Below, piece by piece: positions 1-13,278 of a DNA stretch of 64,000 nucleotides; the first letter of the stretch is position 1; each line of letters opens with the position of its first letter. The position numbers and the translations under genes are program-made. The notes under the pieces were generated by a model, which worked only from the letters and a program-made list of their open reading frames with translations, was not told the origin of the DNA and made no database searches. The DNA lies in the NCBI GenBank assembly GCA_023078555.1, contig CM041203.1, forward strand, positions 3,825,981-3,889,980, in the 5' to 3' direction. Source of the DNA: Ulva prolifera (taxonomy: Eukaryota; Chlorophyta; Ulvophyceae; Ulvales; Ulvaceae).

Positions 1-163
1 ATGCTCTTGTGCTCCGTGCGGGGCTTCAATCTTTGGCTGGCATCACCGGTAGGGCTGTGGTACGTGCTCGTGCCCGGCCTAGTGCCATGGCTGCGTGAGT
101 GGATATGCGTGTGAATTCCTAGCGATGGCTCGCTGCCTGGCCTCTGTCCTTTGTAACTACATA
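1..163 (+). mobile_element. LINE family A, 3' end (5' truncated by window edge)
   Basis: The first ~95 bases encode the last ~30 residues of a LINE reverse-transcriptase protein (VLRAGLQSLAGITGRAVV and onward to a TGA). The same ending is read on the minus strand near 61.3 kb. After the stop comes the family's short 3' UTR, which ends CTCTGTCCTTTGTAAC followed by a TACATACA tail. The copy runs off the window, so its full length is unknown. Confidence 0.75.
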
Positions 164-272
164 CATCTGGCAACGGCTCGCTGCCCGGCCTCTGTCCTTT
201 GTAACTACATACATACATCTTCCTGGCGACGGCTCGCTGCCCCGCCTCTGTCCTTTGTAACTACATACATAC
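164..272 (+). repeat. Two extra tandem copies of the LINE A 3' tail
   Basis: Two further units of about 50 bp, each reading roughly GGCAACGGCTCGCTGCCCGG then CCTCTGTCCTTTGTAACTAC and a TACATACAT tail, follow directly on the first LINE end. Each unit matches only the terminal ~50 bp of the element. They look like very short 5'-truncated insertions that landed in the TACA tail of the earlier copy, or a slippage expansion of it. Confidence 0.7.
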
Positions 273-446
273 ATGTGTACCGTGCGGGGCTTCAATCTTT
301 GGCTGGCATCACCGGCCGGGCTGTGGTATGTGCTCGTACCCGGCCTATAGCTTGTGCCATGACTGCGTGAGTGGATTTGCGTGTGTATTCCTGGCAACGG
401 CTCGCTGCCCGGCCTCTGTCCTTTGCAACTATATACATACACACCC
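273..446 (+). mobile_element. LINE family A, second 3' fragment
   Basis: The segment starts again with the reverse-transcriptase C-terminus (GTGCGGGGCTTCAATCTTTG), passes the stop after TAMTA near 368, and ends with the same 3' UTR and a slightly diverged tail (CTTTGCAACTATATACATAC). It lies head to tail with the preceding copy and is truncated to about 175 bp. Confidence 0.7.
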
Positions 447-479
447 ACGCACCGCCAGCACTCGCGCTGCCCACAGCCA

Positions 480-2690
<2,211 letters not shown>

Positions 2691-2699
2691 CGGGCGCGG

Positions 2700-2842
2700 C
2701 CGAGGCAGGGGAGGTGTCGGAGATAGGCTGAGCTGTTGTGGGGAGGGCCGGCCAGGGGTCGACCGCAGTTGCGTAGTGTGCGGTTGCCCTGGTTGCTGCT
2801 CGCGGTGCTACCTGCCTTGCTTGCTTTGTCCTTGTAACACAA
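2700..2842 (+). mobile_element. Possible short LINE B 3' tail fragment
   Basis: The end of this stretch (GCGGTGCTACCTGCC, then TTTGTCCTTGTAACACAAG) resembles the 3' terminus of the family B copy at ~1340-1390 (GGTGCTACCAGCCCC, then TTTCCTTTGTAACACAC). It lacks an extended tail. The 5' limit is unclear. Confidence 0.4.
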
Positions 2843-3401
2843 GACCGATCGCTGTGTGATGAAATCTGGCATGATGGATTTTAGAGATGCAGACACCGTC
2901 AATTTAAGCTGCACAGAGCCAGAACTCATGCGCTCCTTTGTTTTTATATGCTACTAGCGCCCTACGTGAGGTGGAAACGCACTATCACTTACAAGGAAGT
3001 CATCATGAGTGCACTGCTGGCAAAAGCCACCGCGAACTGCGATGAGTTTTGGCAGAACGTGCTTTTGGGTACGCATTCGTCCTCCTATTTGTCCATATGG
3101 AAATGTCTGCTGGATCCTGGCAAGCAGTTGTGCCATGCATGCGTATGTGTGAGTACAACCGAAACCTTCAATACGCAGCACTGCGGTTCCCTCGCAAGCT
3201 ATCGAATAGATTGACACCCTGCTGCGCACGTCCTGCACCGCAGGAGTTTCACGGAGCTGTACAACTACGATGATCAGTTTTCCCCGAACATATCGTGGTG
3301 TTGTGTTGCGGAAACAAGGATCTTGTCTGGCCCAGACCCGCGTTCGAGGTTGCGCTCCACATTGCAATAGGCGCTCGCTCGCTACATTTTGAATCAGAAG
3401 T
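2843..3401. other. Intergenic, upstream of transporter gene
   Basis: I see no coding exon or repeat here. The stretch probably holds the promoter and 5' UTR of the transporter gene that starts at 3402. No clear TATA element stands out. Confidence 0.4.
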
Positions 3402-6400
3402 ATGTACAAGCTCAAGCATCGGGAGAGATGGTCCTCGGTCGGATCGCAAAGGCGACGAGCGCACGTTGTCCACGTTGCGTCTGTCGATGTTCAAGGATCT
3501 ACAGATAATGATCAGACAGACCTTGAAACGGTTCCTTTGCCTCGTCCTTTGTCGGAAAATTCCTCAAGTGATGCCCAATTATCTGCCCAGTATACGTCAC
3601 TCGACGACTTGCCTCCGGTGGAGTCCGGCGAGAGGATTTCAACAAGTTCTCAAGGATTCTCGCTTGATAAAAGCCAGTCTTTGTGGCTATTGAATCTCGT
3701 GAGCTTCGTTTACGGAACGAATACGACGTGCGTGTCCACATTAAAACACGACACACAGACTCAACGCATCGCTGTGAGGGAGCAATTGCAAGGTCACGTG
3801 CAGAAGCTTTGCCACACTCAGTTGCTCAGAGCTTGGCCGTGCTGTGAGTTGGCTGTTCGCGTGAGCGTTTCATCAAAATTGTGTCTGGAGCCGCTCTGCC
3901 ACTCGTTCTTGCGCAGTGCTGTCACCTGTGGTGCTGAAACCGATTGCGTTCCACAGCATTACGAGCAGCCACCGCTGCAACTCTGTAGCGCCTTCAATGG
4001 TCTAGCTACCTACGTGGTTACGTTGGTTCGGAATATCATATTCAGCCTCGACGAGACTACACCAGCTTGGGGTCACTATCAATCCGTCAGCCGTGCGTGG
4101 CACCACGTCAGCTGATCACGAAAGTGCAGGATGATCAAGGACACCATAGAGAGCAGCCACCTCGCCCCCAGTATTCTGTGTGCATTGCGCTACGGGCTGG
4201 CAGGTGGGTTGCTGCTTCCGTTTCTCCTGAAGCCTGGGTTGAAGAAGGTGAACTGGGGCCTCTCATTTGAACTTGGCTTGACACTTTTTCTGGCATACCA
4301 ATGCCAAGCCCGAGAGCTTGTAACAGAGAGTGCCAGCGAAGGATCAATCATGCTGGCAGTGTACCTGCTGCTGGTACCGTTGGTCGAGCTGGGTTTCGGC
4401 AGGCCTTTCACCTCGAAAAAGGTGGCCTCATTACTCGTAGCCATTGGTGGTGTCGCACTACTCGCTGCAGGTGTGCATCACGAATCGCTTACAGCGTACG
4501 CGATTCCTGCCTCTGCTGCTTTGCCAATTTGCATCTTGGTGCAACTGTGCAATGGATCACATGTGCTTTTGGGACGGTGTCAATTTGTTCCTGCACCAAG
4601 GTGCAGTGTGCGCTCTTCTCTCATGCTTCAAGTACCGCCCGGTATTTGCCACAGACAAAGAACCGTGATGCTGCAGCTTCAGCTTCAGCGTGACCTGTGC
4701 AGGCGGTGGTTCTGAGGCGTCTGCAAGTGCGACAACCAACATGGTGTTTGGTTTGCGGGAAGGGACCCTTTGGGGTCTGCTGTCAGCTATAGCCTTTGCT
4801 CTTCACTTAGTTCGATCAGAAATGCGCCAGCATGAGGCGAGAGACATTGGCCAGCTTGCAGCTGCCCAGCTGATTGTGTGTGGCGTTCTGTCCCTGGGTC
4901 TTTTGGCATGGACAGGCACTCACGATCCTCTGTTATCTCCGCAATTATCTATGGGCGTAATTGTATCGGTGTGCTGCTGCCTCATTCTGTCACTACTTCA
5001 TGTGCGCTAGATTCTTCAGCTTCGCCCGTGCATGCTCGGCCGTGGCCCTGGAGAGTCATCCTACCCAATCCTGCCTAGTGCACCTTGGGAACTACAAGGG
5101 CTTTTTTTTTACGATCCCTGGTCATGTAGTATTCAAACAAGCCTTATGTCTGTGCAGCAAATGCCGTGGGGACCCTTCTTGATCACCTTGATCTTTGGCA
5201 CAGTGCTTGGGCAGTCCGGAGAGCTCGTGGCTGTGGCCAAGGTCCCTGCGTCGACCGCCAGCCTCACTCTGTCCCTGGTCGTCGTCTGGGGCCTGTTCTG
5301 TGGAGCACTCGTGAACCACGATCGCCTGGCGCCGCTGTCGTGGGCAGGCGCAGCTCTAATTGTTGGGGCCACCATCATCCCCAAAGTCCTCGATGTGCTG
5401 GCAGATCGCCAAGATGGTGCGGGTGAGAAGGCACTGGAGCCAGTGCAAGCGCCCACAACAATCACGTCAGAAGAGTTTGTGCGTACGACTGTGTCTGCAA
5501 GCATGCTTGCGGCCACGCCGGTGCTCTCTGAGGCCGGCATGCTAGGCTCTTCAACTGCGTCGGCAACGTCCACAGCCGCGTCTGTAGTCACAAGGCAGGT
5601 CCTTGGGGCTGCAGCTGAGGTGTCCTTGTCATCAAGCGGGCTTTTGGGATCGACCACTGGGGCAGCTGCCGCAGGGGGTGAAGCTGCAGCGTCTGCGGTT
5701 TCGGCAGGCGCAAGTGCGCTTGCCAGCGCTGCAGGAGCTGCTGCAGAGACCGGGGGCGCTGTCTCGTCTGCGGTGAGGGCAGCAAGCTCTGCAGCAAACA
5801 CATCAGGGGCTGCTGCGGCAGGGGGCTCAGCAGCAAAATCCGCCGCTGCAATGGCGGCGGCGTCAGCGGCTGCCGGATCGTCTGTAGTATCTGGAGCAGC
5901 GTCAACTACTGCTGCAACGGGAGCCGCTGCAAGTGCTGCGTCCACAGTCGTCGCGGCTGCTGCATCAAGCGGATCTGCTGCAGTATCAGGCGCCGCAGCG
6001 TCCACTGCTGCTGCAGCGTCCACAGCTGCCGCTGCTTCGACAGCGGCGGCGTCCAGTGTGGCAGCGTCCACAGCCACTGTGGCAGGAACTGCAAGCACCA
6101 GCCTGGCTGCTGCAGCGGCAGGGTCCGCTGCTGCCGCAGCAGGAGGGGCTGCCCTGGTCGCAGCAGGAGCGAGTGGCGGGGACGTCACCTCGGTCATCTC
6201 TGGTGCAGCTGATGCGATATCGAGCAGTAGCTCTGCGGTCATTGATGCAGCGAATGCCGCGACTGGGCCCGCACTTGAGTCTATTACTTCAACTGTGGCG
6301 ACGGTGGTGGATGCCGTTACGAGCACCGATGCCATTGCAGCCGTGGTGGGCGCTGTCACAAGCACAGATGTGCCTGGCGATCCAACTCTTCTGGTGCCCG

Positions 6401-6519
6401 GGGATAAAATTGGCTCTGCGGAGATTCTTGACTTCCCCATTTTTGACGCTGTGGATGCAGCCAAGGAGGCCGCAAGGGTGGCGGAGGAGAGTGTGTATGG
6501 TCCGGGCGCCGAACCCTAG
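3402..6519 (+). CDS. EamA/DMT-family transporter with long Ala/Ser-rich tail
   Basis: A predicted multi-pass membrane transporter of the drug/metabolite (EamA) superfamily; the substrate is unknown. Exons are 3402-3727, 4130-4470, 4703-4956 and 5158-6519, all in phase, giving about 760 residues. Residues 1-95 are polar and Ser-rich, consistent with a targeting or regulatory region. Membrane segments start at SLWLLNLVSFVYGTN and continue through LCALRYGLAGGLLLPFLL, VYLLLVPLVELGF, VASLLVAIGGVALLAAG, GLLSAIAFALHLV, GPFLITLIFGTVLGQSG, LTLSLVVVWGLF and LSWAGAALIVGATII, a typical two-repeat EamA fold. From about residue 390 onward there is a ~370-residue Ala/Ser/Thr/Gly tail with almost no charge until the last 40 residues, which is unusual for the family. 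The tail reads as one open frame, so it is not an obvious annotation error. The assignment to the family is firm; the function is not. Confidence 0.82.
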
Positions 6520-7258
6520 TTGTATTGAATTGCTCGGTGTTGTGGTTCAGCAGGGACCGGGCGAGTAGTGTGTTGATTCACTGAGTGTTTGATTTGAAAC
6601 TGTTGGCTTTTGCACAGCTTGTGCATGAGAGTATGAAATCGGCATGTATCGTGCAGGAGGCAGCACTGTGTGTAAGGTCCTGGCACTTCATGCGTTGGAT
6701 TCAGGCACATGCTGGCATAATATTGCAGTACTGGCCACAATCATGTGTGTGGGGGGGGGGGGGGGGGGGGGGGGAGTCACGACTGAGGTTTCTACAGGAA
6801 TTAGTGTTGGTCAATAGACCCGATGCAAATCATGGCACACCTGAATAGTTCGATTGACCAGTGAGTCTGGCCTGTCAACACAGTAATTTTTAGTCGACCC
6901 CCAAAACCCCCACCAGCGTATCGTGGGCCATGCTATGCTATATAATGCTACGCTATGTAGCATCTTGGGAGTTGTCCAAGCATGGTGCTTAACAACAATT
7001 CACAGTGGAGCAGAATGACATTGTCCAACCATCAACACTTATGTGCATGTTCATAGGAGTTGGACCTGCCCTATCTGCCAGGTGAGAGGCATACATCTCC
7101 TGACAAGTATGTAACAATCCTCAAAATGTACACTGATCAATGTGCATGTCAAAAAATGTTACAAATCTATAGCCACCTTGCAACTACCGCAAAAACCCCG
7201 TGGGCATTATATTCGCAGTTTCTTTTAACTTGCAGTGCATTAAACGTTGTATTAGTGA
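6520..7258. other. Intergenic between convergent genes
   Basis: No coding exon is recognised. The stretch contains the 24-base G run at 6751-6774 and a small perfect hairpin at 6945-6963 (ATGCTAC, loop GCTAT, GTAGCAT). It holds the 3' UTRs of the flanking convergent genes. Confidence 0.5.
6751..6774. repeat. Homopolymer of 24 G
   Basis: An uninterrupted run of 24 guanines in the 3' flank of the transporter gene. Shorter runs of the same kind occur at 21568-21588 (C on this strand) and 62400-62415 (G). The exact length may be affected by sequencing error. Confidence 0.9.
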
Positions 7259-10200
7259 CTACAGGTATAAGCTTGCTGCAAACACAACATCCCGGTGTAT
7301 GCTTGCTGCCCCTTTCTCCATACGTTCACTCAGATCTATATCGCCAATGATCTCACATGCCGACTTCATCTGCATCAACAGCTCATGTAGTCTTCTGATT
7401 GCACGGACAATTGATCCTTCATAGATACCCTTTGCCACTTTTTTTACCTGCATGAAGCATATAACAAAATGTCCTGTAACCACTGAAGTACACTGCAGCA
7501 CACGCCTGGAAACACAAGTGACAGCACTTTCAACAGCATGAGCGTCACGCAAGAAATCTGATTGCTTCCAAGACATCACATAAAAGGATGTGAAAATGTT
7601 CAGAGCCACACCTCCGCAAAAGATGACTTTGAAGCCCACAGAGTGATGATGTCAATCAAGTCAGGCCTGAAACTGTTGATGAAGCCATCGACATCACATG
7701 CCATTCCAGAATCTTGCTGCGCATTCCCCACTCGACGTGCTGACTCGCGCAGCGCTCCCACAGCTCCTTTCAATTCATCACGAATCTTCAGCCCCCCACG
7801 GTCTGTAGTTTCAGACCACACGAAGCAAGACAAAACAGATGTGATTTGCACTGCAGTCAGGCTGGACAGCGCCCCATGCATCAGTAGCTCAGTAAGAACC
7901 AAGCAGTCACCACTAGAGAGCGCCGCAGCCACCTGCAGCAACTGTTTCAGTCGCCAAGGGAGCATGCCAGAATAATCAAACTCAGGCCTGGGAAGACAAC
8001 ACACCGCATGCTGCGACCTGAAGCATGCTGGTATCCCTCATCATGAATGCAACGGATGTTCAAATGAGTTCAAGATGTTGCTTACTCATATGTTGGCACA
8101 GGACATGGCAGTGCACATGCCGGCTGGGGCACATGCACACAGCAGCCCCACACCTTTTATGTGGCACCCGTGCAAAATTGACCACTCCATGGGAAGGAAA
8201 GGTCAACGCATTAAGTGGTGCAAGCAGGAAGCACATTGTGAGCATTAAAGATTGCACATGCAGACACCGCATAAAAAGCCAGGCATGAGATCACCAGGGC
8301 ATCGGCCAGACCGACATGGACTTTTACGGGCCTGCAGCAGGAGCACAACTTGAGGGAATCGTACATGGCCTTTTTGTGTGACAATACCAGACTCATCCAT
8401 GTAACCCAGGCGCCGCAGGACGCGCATTCGCTGTGTGAGCTCCTGTTCCAGAATCAGCCCTTCCGCTGCCTTGATTTCTCTCACGACAGCATCTTGAGAC
8501 TTTCTGATCAACTCTTGATGCATGTATGCCTTTAACTGGGTGAAACGTTCATCAAGGCTGCATGTGGAATTTGAGTAAATAAACAAAATAGTGAGAGCAA
8601 TAGCTACACATAAGGGCAACAGGTAACACAAAAAATCGCACTTGTCAAACAGATGATTTGCTTGTAGCATGTCCATGCACTTCCTGAGCTTGCTTTGCAG
8701 TCTGCGGTATTGAGACCCAGACACTTTCAAATCGTCTATGGGATCCAACATTGGAACATGACCGCCCTTCATGGCCTTCAGGCGCTTGATGGACTCCGAG
8801 ACGATCCTGATCCCTTCATTCCTGCATATCACAGAGCTTCATGTGTTCTGGCTGGCGCAGCTGAGGCCTGGGTAAAAAATATGTGGTGCATGGTGCATAA
8901 GGAAATTGTAGCCTCAGAGGTCCAGACAGATTTATAATCATCAGATTCATATGACACGCATGAATAAAGTATTGTCATTCATCACTGGCGCCATTCCCTC
9001 AATGTAGCAGGCAGAGCTCAAGCGTTCTGCACAGAGTATTATTAGCCAGCTGTGTGCACCTGTGTTCCAGAGCCTTGATGACCTTGGGTAGAATAATCCG
9101 GGCTGTTCCCAGCCCAGCCAACTGTGTCAGTGGCACGGACACAATCAGCGCCTCCCCCGCAACATCATCATGATTCATCAGCTCGCGACGATTGTGGAAA
9201 CTGCCATCAGACCCCTGTGGGCGCACACGAGCCAGCACGTCAACAATGTATGTTGCATCCTGTGCCTCCGCAGCAGTTTGGACAATACTCAGGTCTCCAC
9301 CAGGATCTGCAGTCACCGTTGTTGCACTGGCTAGACCTCGTGAACCTGCCCGAACCCTCTCAAAGCTGATGACAGCCGCCCAAACTGCGTCCACATCCCC
9401 TGTCACCACGCTGTCATCATCTGGTGGTGTTGGGACAACTGCCATTGGCGCATTTGCTAGAACAGCGCCTGTGCGAGGCTCCCGCAAACGTGCTACCCTC
9501 ACAAGGCGGCCTGGCTGCAAAAATGGCACAGCATACTTTGGCTTGTTCTCCACATCCCGCATCTCCTGCTCAAGCTTTTCCTTGTCACAGAGGAGGTGGT
9601 ACAGCTCCGCAGCTGTGTCATCGAGTGTGCTCCCAGCCTGCTCAAGAGCCTCCTCCATGTCGGCGAGCTTTTGCCGCAAAGTCGGTAGCACTGCGCGAGC
9701 CTGAAACTGCTTAAGTGAAGAGGCAATAAGTCGCTCTGGTGCGGTGTCTGCTGCACGGTCAAGCCGGAGCATGCAAAGCAGCGATGCATAGGTAAGGCGA
9801 AAAGCTGACTGCAGTGGATCTGGAGTGCCCTTGACGATCGAGCGAGCGGCCGCTGGTTCCAGCTTTGAGTCGCACATCAGCACCACAGTCCCCGCATCGT
9901 CTAGGCCACGCCGGCCGGCACGTCCGGACATCTGGATATACTCACCACCAGTGAGATTGCGATATTCCACACCATCAAACTTGCGTACGCCGTGAAAGAC
10001 AACTGATCGGGCAGGCATGTTCAGGCCTGTTGAGAATGTCTCTGTTGCAAATAGCACCTGCACCACCACAGCCTTTGTTATGCATGATGGCATGCTTACA
10101 TCAAAATACCAATCGCAACTAAAATCTCCAGACGTGGCTTACAGATACTGGTTTTCAAAGCATCTGAAGAGAGCCTGTGCAAACAACCCAAGGCACAACA

Positions 10201-12687
10201 GATCCGGACCAGGCACCATTCTTAACATGGACAAGTGTAATGCGACAAGTTGCCAGTGCGCACCTTGATTAGTCCCTCAGCAAAGAGGACCTCAACAGCT
10301 TCCTTGACAATGGGTAGGAGGCCAGAATGATGAACCCCAATGCCACGGCGGAGCATGGGCAGTGCCTGGGTCACCTGTGGCAGAGTGCGATCCTGCTCTG
10401 GTAGTACGTCCATGGCACTCCAAAATATTGCATCCACCAGTTTGGCTTCCTGCTCTTCATTCACTTGCATGTATGCGAGCTTGTCTGCGAGATCTGTGCA
10501 AGCACGTTTGCTCAAGGCAAAAACAATGACCTGCAGAACAGCACATTGAGACGCACATGCGACACGTTGTATCACTGCAATTGCCTACATTGTTGAGGTG
10601 GAACTACGTATTGGAACTCAAGCGAGGCAAGGATATGCGTGACACGATCCCGATCAGCACAGATGCAAAGCGAACCATACCGGCGTCAGCTCGCGTTCCA
10701 CCAGTAGCCTTGACAAGAGGTAGATGTCTGAGTCCACGCCACTGTCAGTCTTCTTCTTGACCTTTCCTGATGGACCTTTGCGATCATCCGTCACTGCAAT
10801 GGCTTTTTGAAAACTGGATTCCTGGAACTTGCCACTCTTGTCGACCTGTACCTAAGGAACTGCTACTGATAACACATTCACATTGCTGCATACAATGTCA
10901 TGGTCAGATTGAAGCCTAGAGCATCAGCAATCTATTGTAATCAAAGCTATTGCACCCATATCTGTAGACAAAGGCAGCGGGGGGTCAGACAAGTCTGGTG
11001 CACGTAGCATGGTCATGCCATCATTGTATAGCTCAAGAACCGAGTTATTCTTCCTTCCCCCCGATGCTCCAGAAGTCTGATGCACAAGAAGAGGGCGGCC
11101 ATGACCATATCTAATTCTCACCATTGATGACAGCACACATACTGTGACAAGTGGAAAACATCTTAAGAGTCAACTTGTGACTGCTGTAGCTGTTTTGGGG
11201 GTCAGACAAGGCTGAAAAAGTCAGCATGCATGAGCCATGCATCAGAATTTGATGGTACAACTTTCATCATCACCCCCCCATAGCACATACAGCTGTCAAG
11301 TTCATGCCTCGTTGTGACACAACAGACACAACAGTGGTAAGAACATCCTTGCCTGACATTACCACTGTGTAATGACGCATACCGAAACATGACAAGGCAG
11401 TGTGGCAGCTACACAATCAGATGCAGGGCATGTTTTCAGCCGTGTGCAAATCAAATGGGCGCACCACACAAAATAATGGCGCCCGCTCATTGCCAAAGGG
11501 CATCATGAAGTGTTGTAGAGGCACAGGCCGGTAGTCTGTGTAGACCACATGACATCGCTTCTTATGAATGCTTGCTACCCATTGTGCGAACTCCAGTGCA
11601 TTCGGGATTGTTGCAGAAAGAAAAGCATATTGACACGCATGCGGAAGCAATATAATCGTCTCCTCCCAGACCACACCTCGTTCTTTATCCTGCATTGCGG
11701 AGACGATGACTGGTGGCAGCAGCACAACAGCACTGCTGTCGCACCACTTGCCATGCAGCAAGGGCGCGGCACACAGTGGAGTCAGCGGCAAAATACCTTA
11801 ATATAATGGATTTCATCGAAAACAATGAGACGGGTCTCAGCCACAATTTCTGAGCAGTGGTAGAGCATTGACCGCAGGATCTCTGTAGTCAGCACCAGGC
11901 AGGATGCGTCCGGATTGATGGTGATATCACCTGTCATCAAACCGACATCAGTGAACTCTTCAACGAATTCCTTGTACTTTTGATTGCTCAAAGCCTTCAA
12001 GGGGGAGGTGTATATGACCTGCACCGCACTTGATATGTGCGTAGAAGATAGGCCTGTGATTCGGGACGGACAGGCCTTAATTTGTGCAGCGGGTCAATAT
12101 TAGTCAGGAAAGGTATACAGTGTGGCAATGCCCGAAGCTTTTTGGACGAGTGAACAGTGCAGTATAATCCCATCTCAGGCACGCAAGTGTTTTCCTCACC
12201 AGCAGTCAGTGGGATAGAACATTGTTGTCATCATCGATGGGGTTCCCAATGTATGCAAGCAGAAGGAGGACGCACAAGGATAGCACACCCTGGTCTTGTC
12301 CCGTAGAGCCATTGCGATGGCATACTGTGCTACAGCTGTCTTGCCCGCGGATGTGTGGGCAGCCACCAGCACGGAGTCTCCTGCCTCCAGCGCATTGATC
12401 GCAGTTTGCTGGAAAGGATCCAAGTCGAAAGAAAATGTGTGGGCGTACTTTTCGACTTCAGGGGGAGGCGCAGACTCTTCGGCGTCGCCTTCAGGTCCGG
12501 CAACCTGATGCGTACACGACTTACCGTTCCGCTGCGCAGTTTGAACACAATTCAGCCGATGTTGTGATGCTGATGTCTTAGAGATTTACTACATGTATCG
12601 AAATTCACATGCGATGGCGCCACATAATATAGGGCGTACCTCAATGACGGTAGCGCCGGCTGGCGGCGTACAAAACTGCGGAGCCAT
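7259..12687 (-). CDS. MTR4: MTR4/HEN2-type DExH RNA helicase
   Basis: ATP-dependent 3'-5' RNA helicase of the Ski2/Mtr4 family, the partner that feeds RNA to the nuclear exosome. Eleven exons close in phase: 12640-12687, 12289-12531, 11797-12018, 11465-11689, 10681-10845, 10264-10530, 9060-10057, 8642-8821, 8365-8557, 7612-7932 and 7259-7447, about 1,016 residues, the usual length. Motifs seen in order: AHTSAGKT (Walker A), [31 protein letters not shown] (DEIH box), [48 protein letters not shown] and [13 protein letters not shown]. These are followed by the arch/KOW insertion and the C-terminal DSHCT domain ([32 protein letters not shown]), ending VVFAASLYL as in Mtr4. The diagnostic TDYRPxPLQHF favours Mtr4 over plastid ISE2. 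The first exon is short ([16 protein letters not shown]). It is divergent from the next gene. Confidence 0.95.
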
Positions 12688-13278
12688 TGCTTCTGGAGGG
12701 CACACAGACAGATGCAGGCACCTAGCGACGGCCAGAAACAAGTGCAAGCATCAGACCGTCACAATGCGATGCTTGTATTGTTCGTCGAGCATGCGTGTAC
12801 CTGGACCCAGGAGCTATGTCAGCGGCGTGCGCAGCGGCGCAGCGTGACTGACGATGATCCCTGATGATGTATCTCTGATGCGACAATAGGTTGGCGTAGC
12901 TCTGAATATATATGTGCGCCCGTGACATACGATGTCTAGATGATCTCAGCGTGGTTTGACTGGAAAGTGTCCACAACTGTCGATTTGTGGCATCGGTGCG
13001 CAGTCCAGACATTCGAGGCTGTCGAGGCAGCTTGTGTTCAGCAGTTTTCGCGGGGAGCAGCGCAATCAAGATGGGCATGGCAGATTGAAGGCCCGATCGA
13101 ACACAGTAGCCGATGCCAGTCGCACGCACGAGAGCGTCTATGCGTGCAGCGAGAGTTGGCACATTGGTGCAGTGTTCAGTGTCACGATCGGGTCCACCCG
13201 AGTAAACAAATTGATTGTGCCCTTCCCTCCCTTTGCCATCAGAGACCCTGTTCGAGGAAGTTTCGCCGTCTTGCATCA
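12688..13278. promoter_or_regulatory. Divergent intergenic region
   Basis: About 590 bp lie between the MTR4 start (minus strand) and the next predicted start (plus strand). It must contain both promoters or 5' UTR sequence. No coding exon is convincing and no specific motif can be named. Confidence 0.45.

Noticed and set aside
164..272. Regularly spaced repeats resembling a CRISPR array
   Set aside because: Units are LINE 3' ends with TACATACA tails, there are no unique spacers, and the genome is eukaryotic.
5133..6464. 443-codon Ala/Thr/Asp-rich frame on the minus strand
   Set aside because: It is the antisense of the Ala/Ser tail of the transporter. GC-rich GCN-type codons leave the opposite frame open; the plus strand continues a real membrane domain in phase.
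6945..6963. Perfect 7-bp hairpin as a terminator or regulatory RNA
   Set aside because: Too short, no U-tract context relevant to eukaryotic Pol II, and likely chance in an AT-rich stretch.
7259..12687. Assignment as the plastid ISE2 helicase or SKI2
   Set aside because: No plastid leader is visible, the TDYRPxPLQHF motif and arch domain fit MTR4, and the ending [16 protein letters not shown] C-terminus is that of Mtr4.
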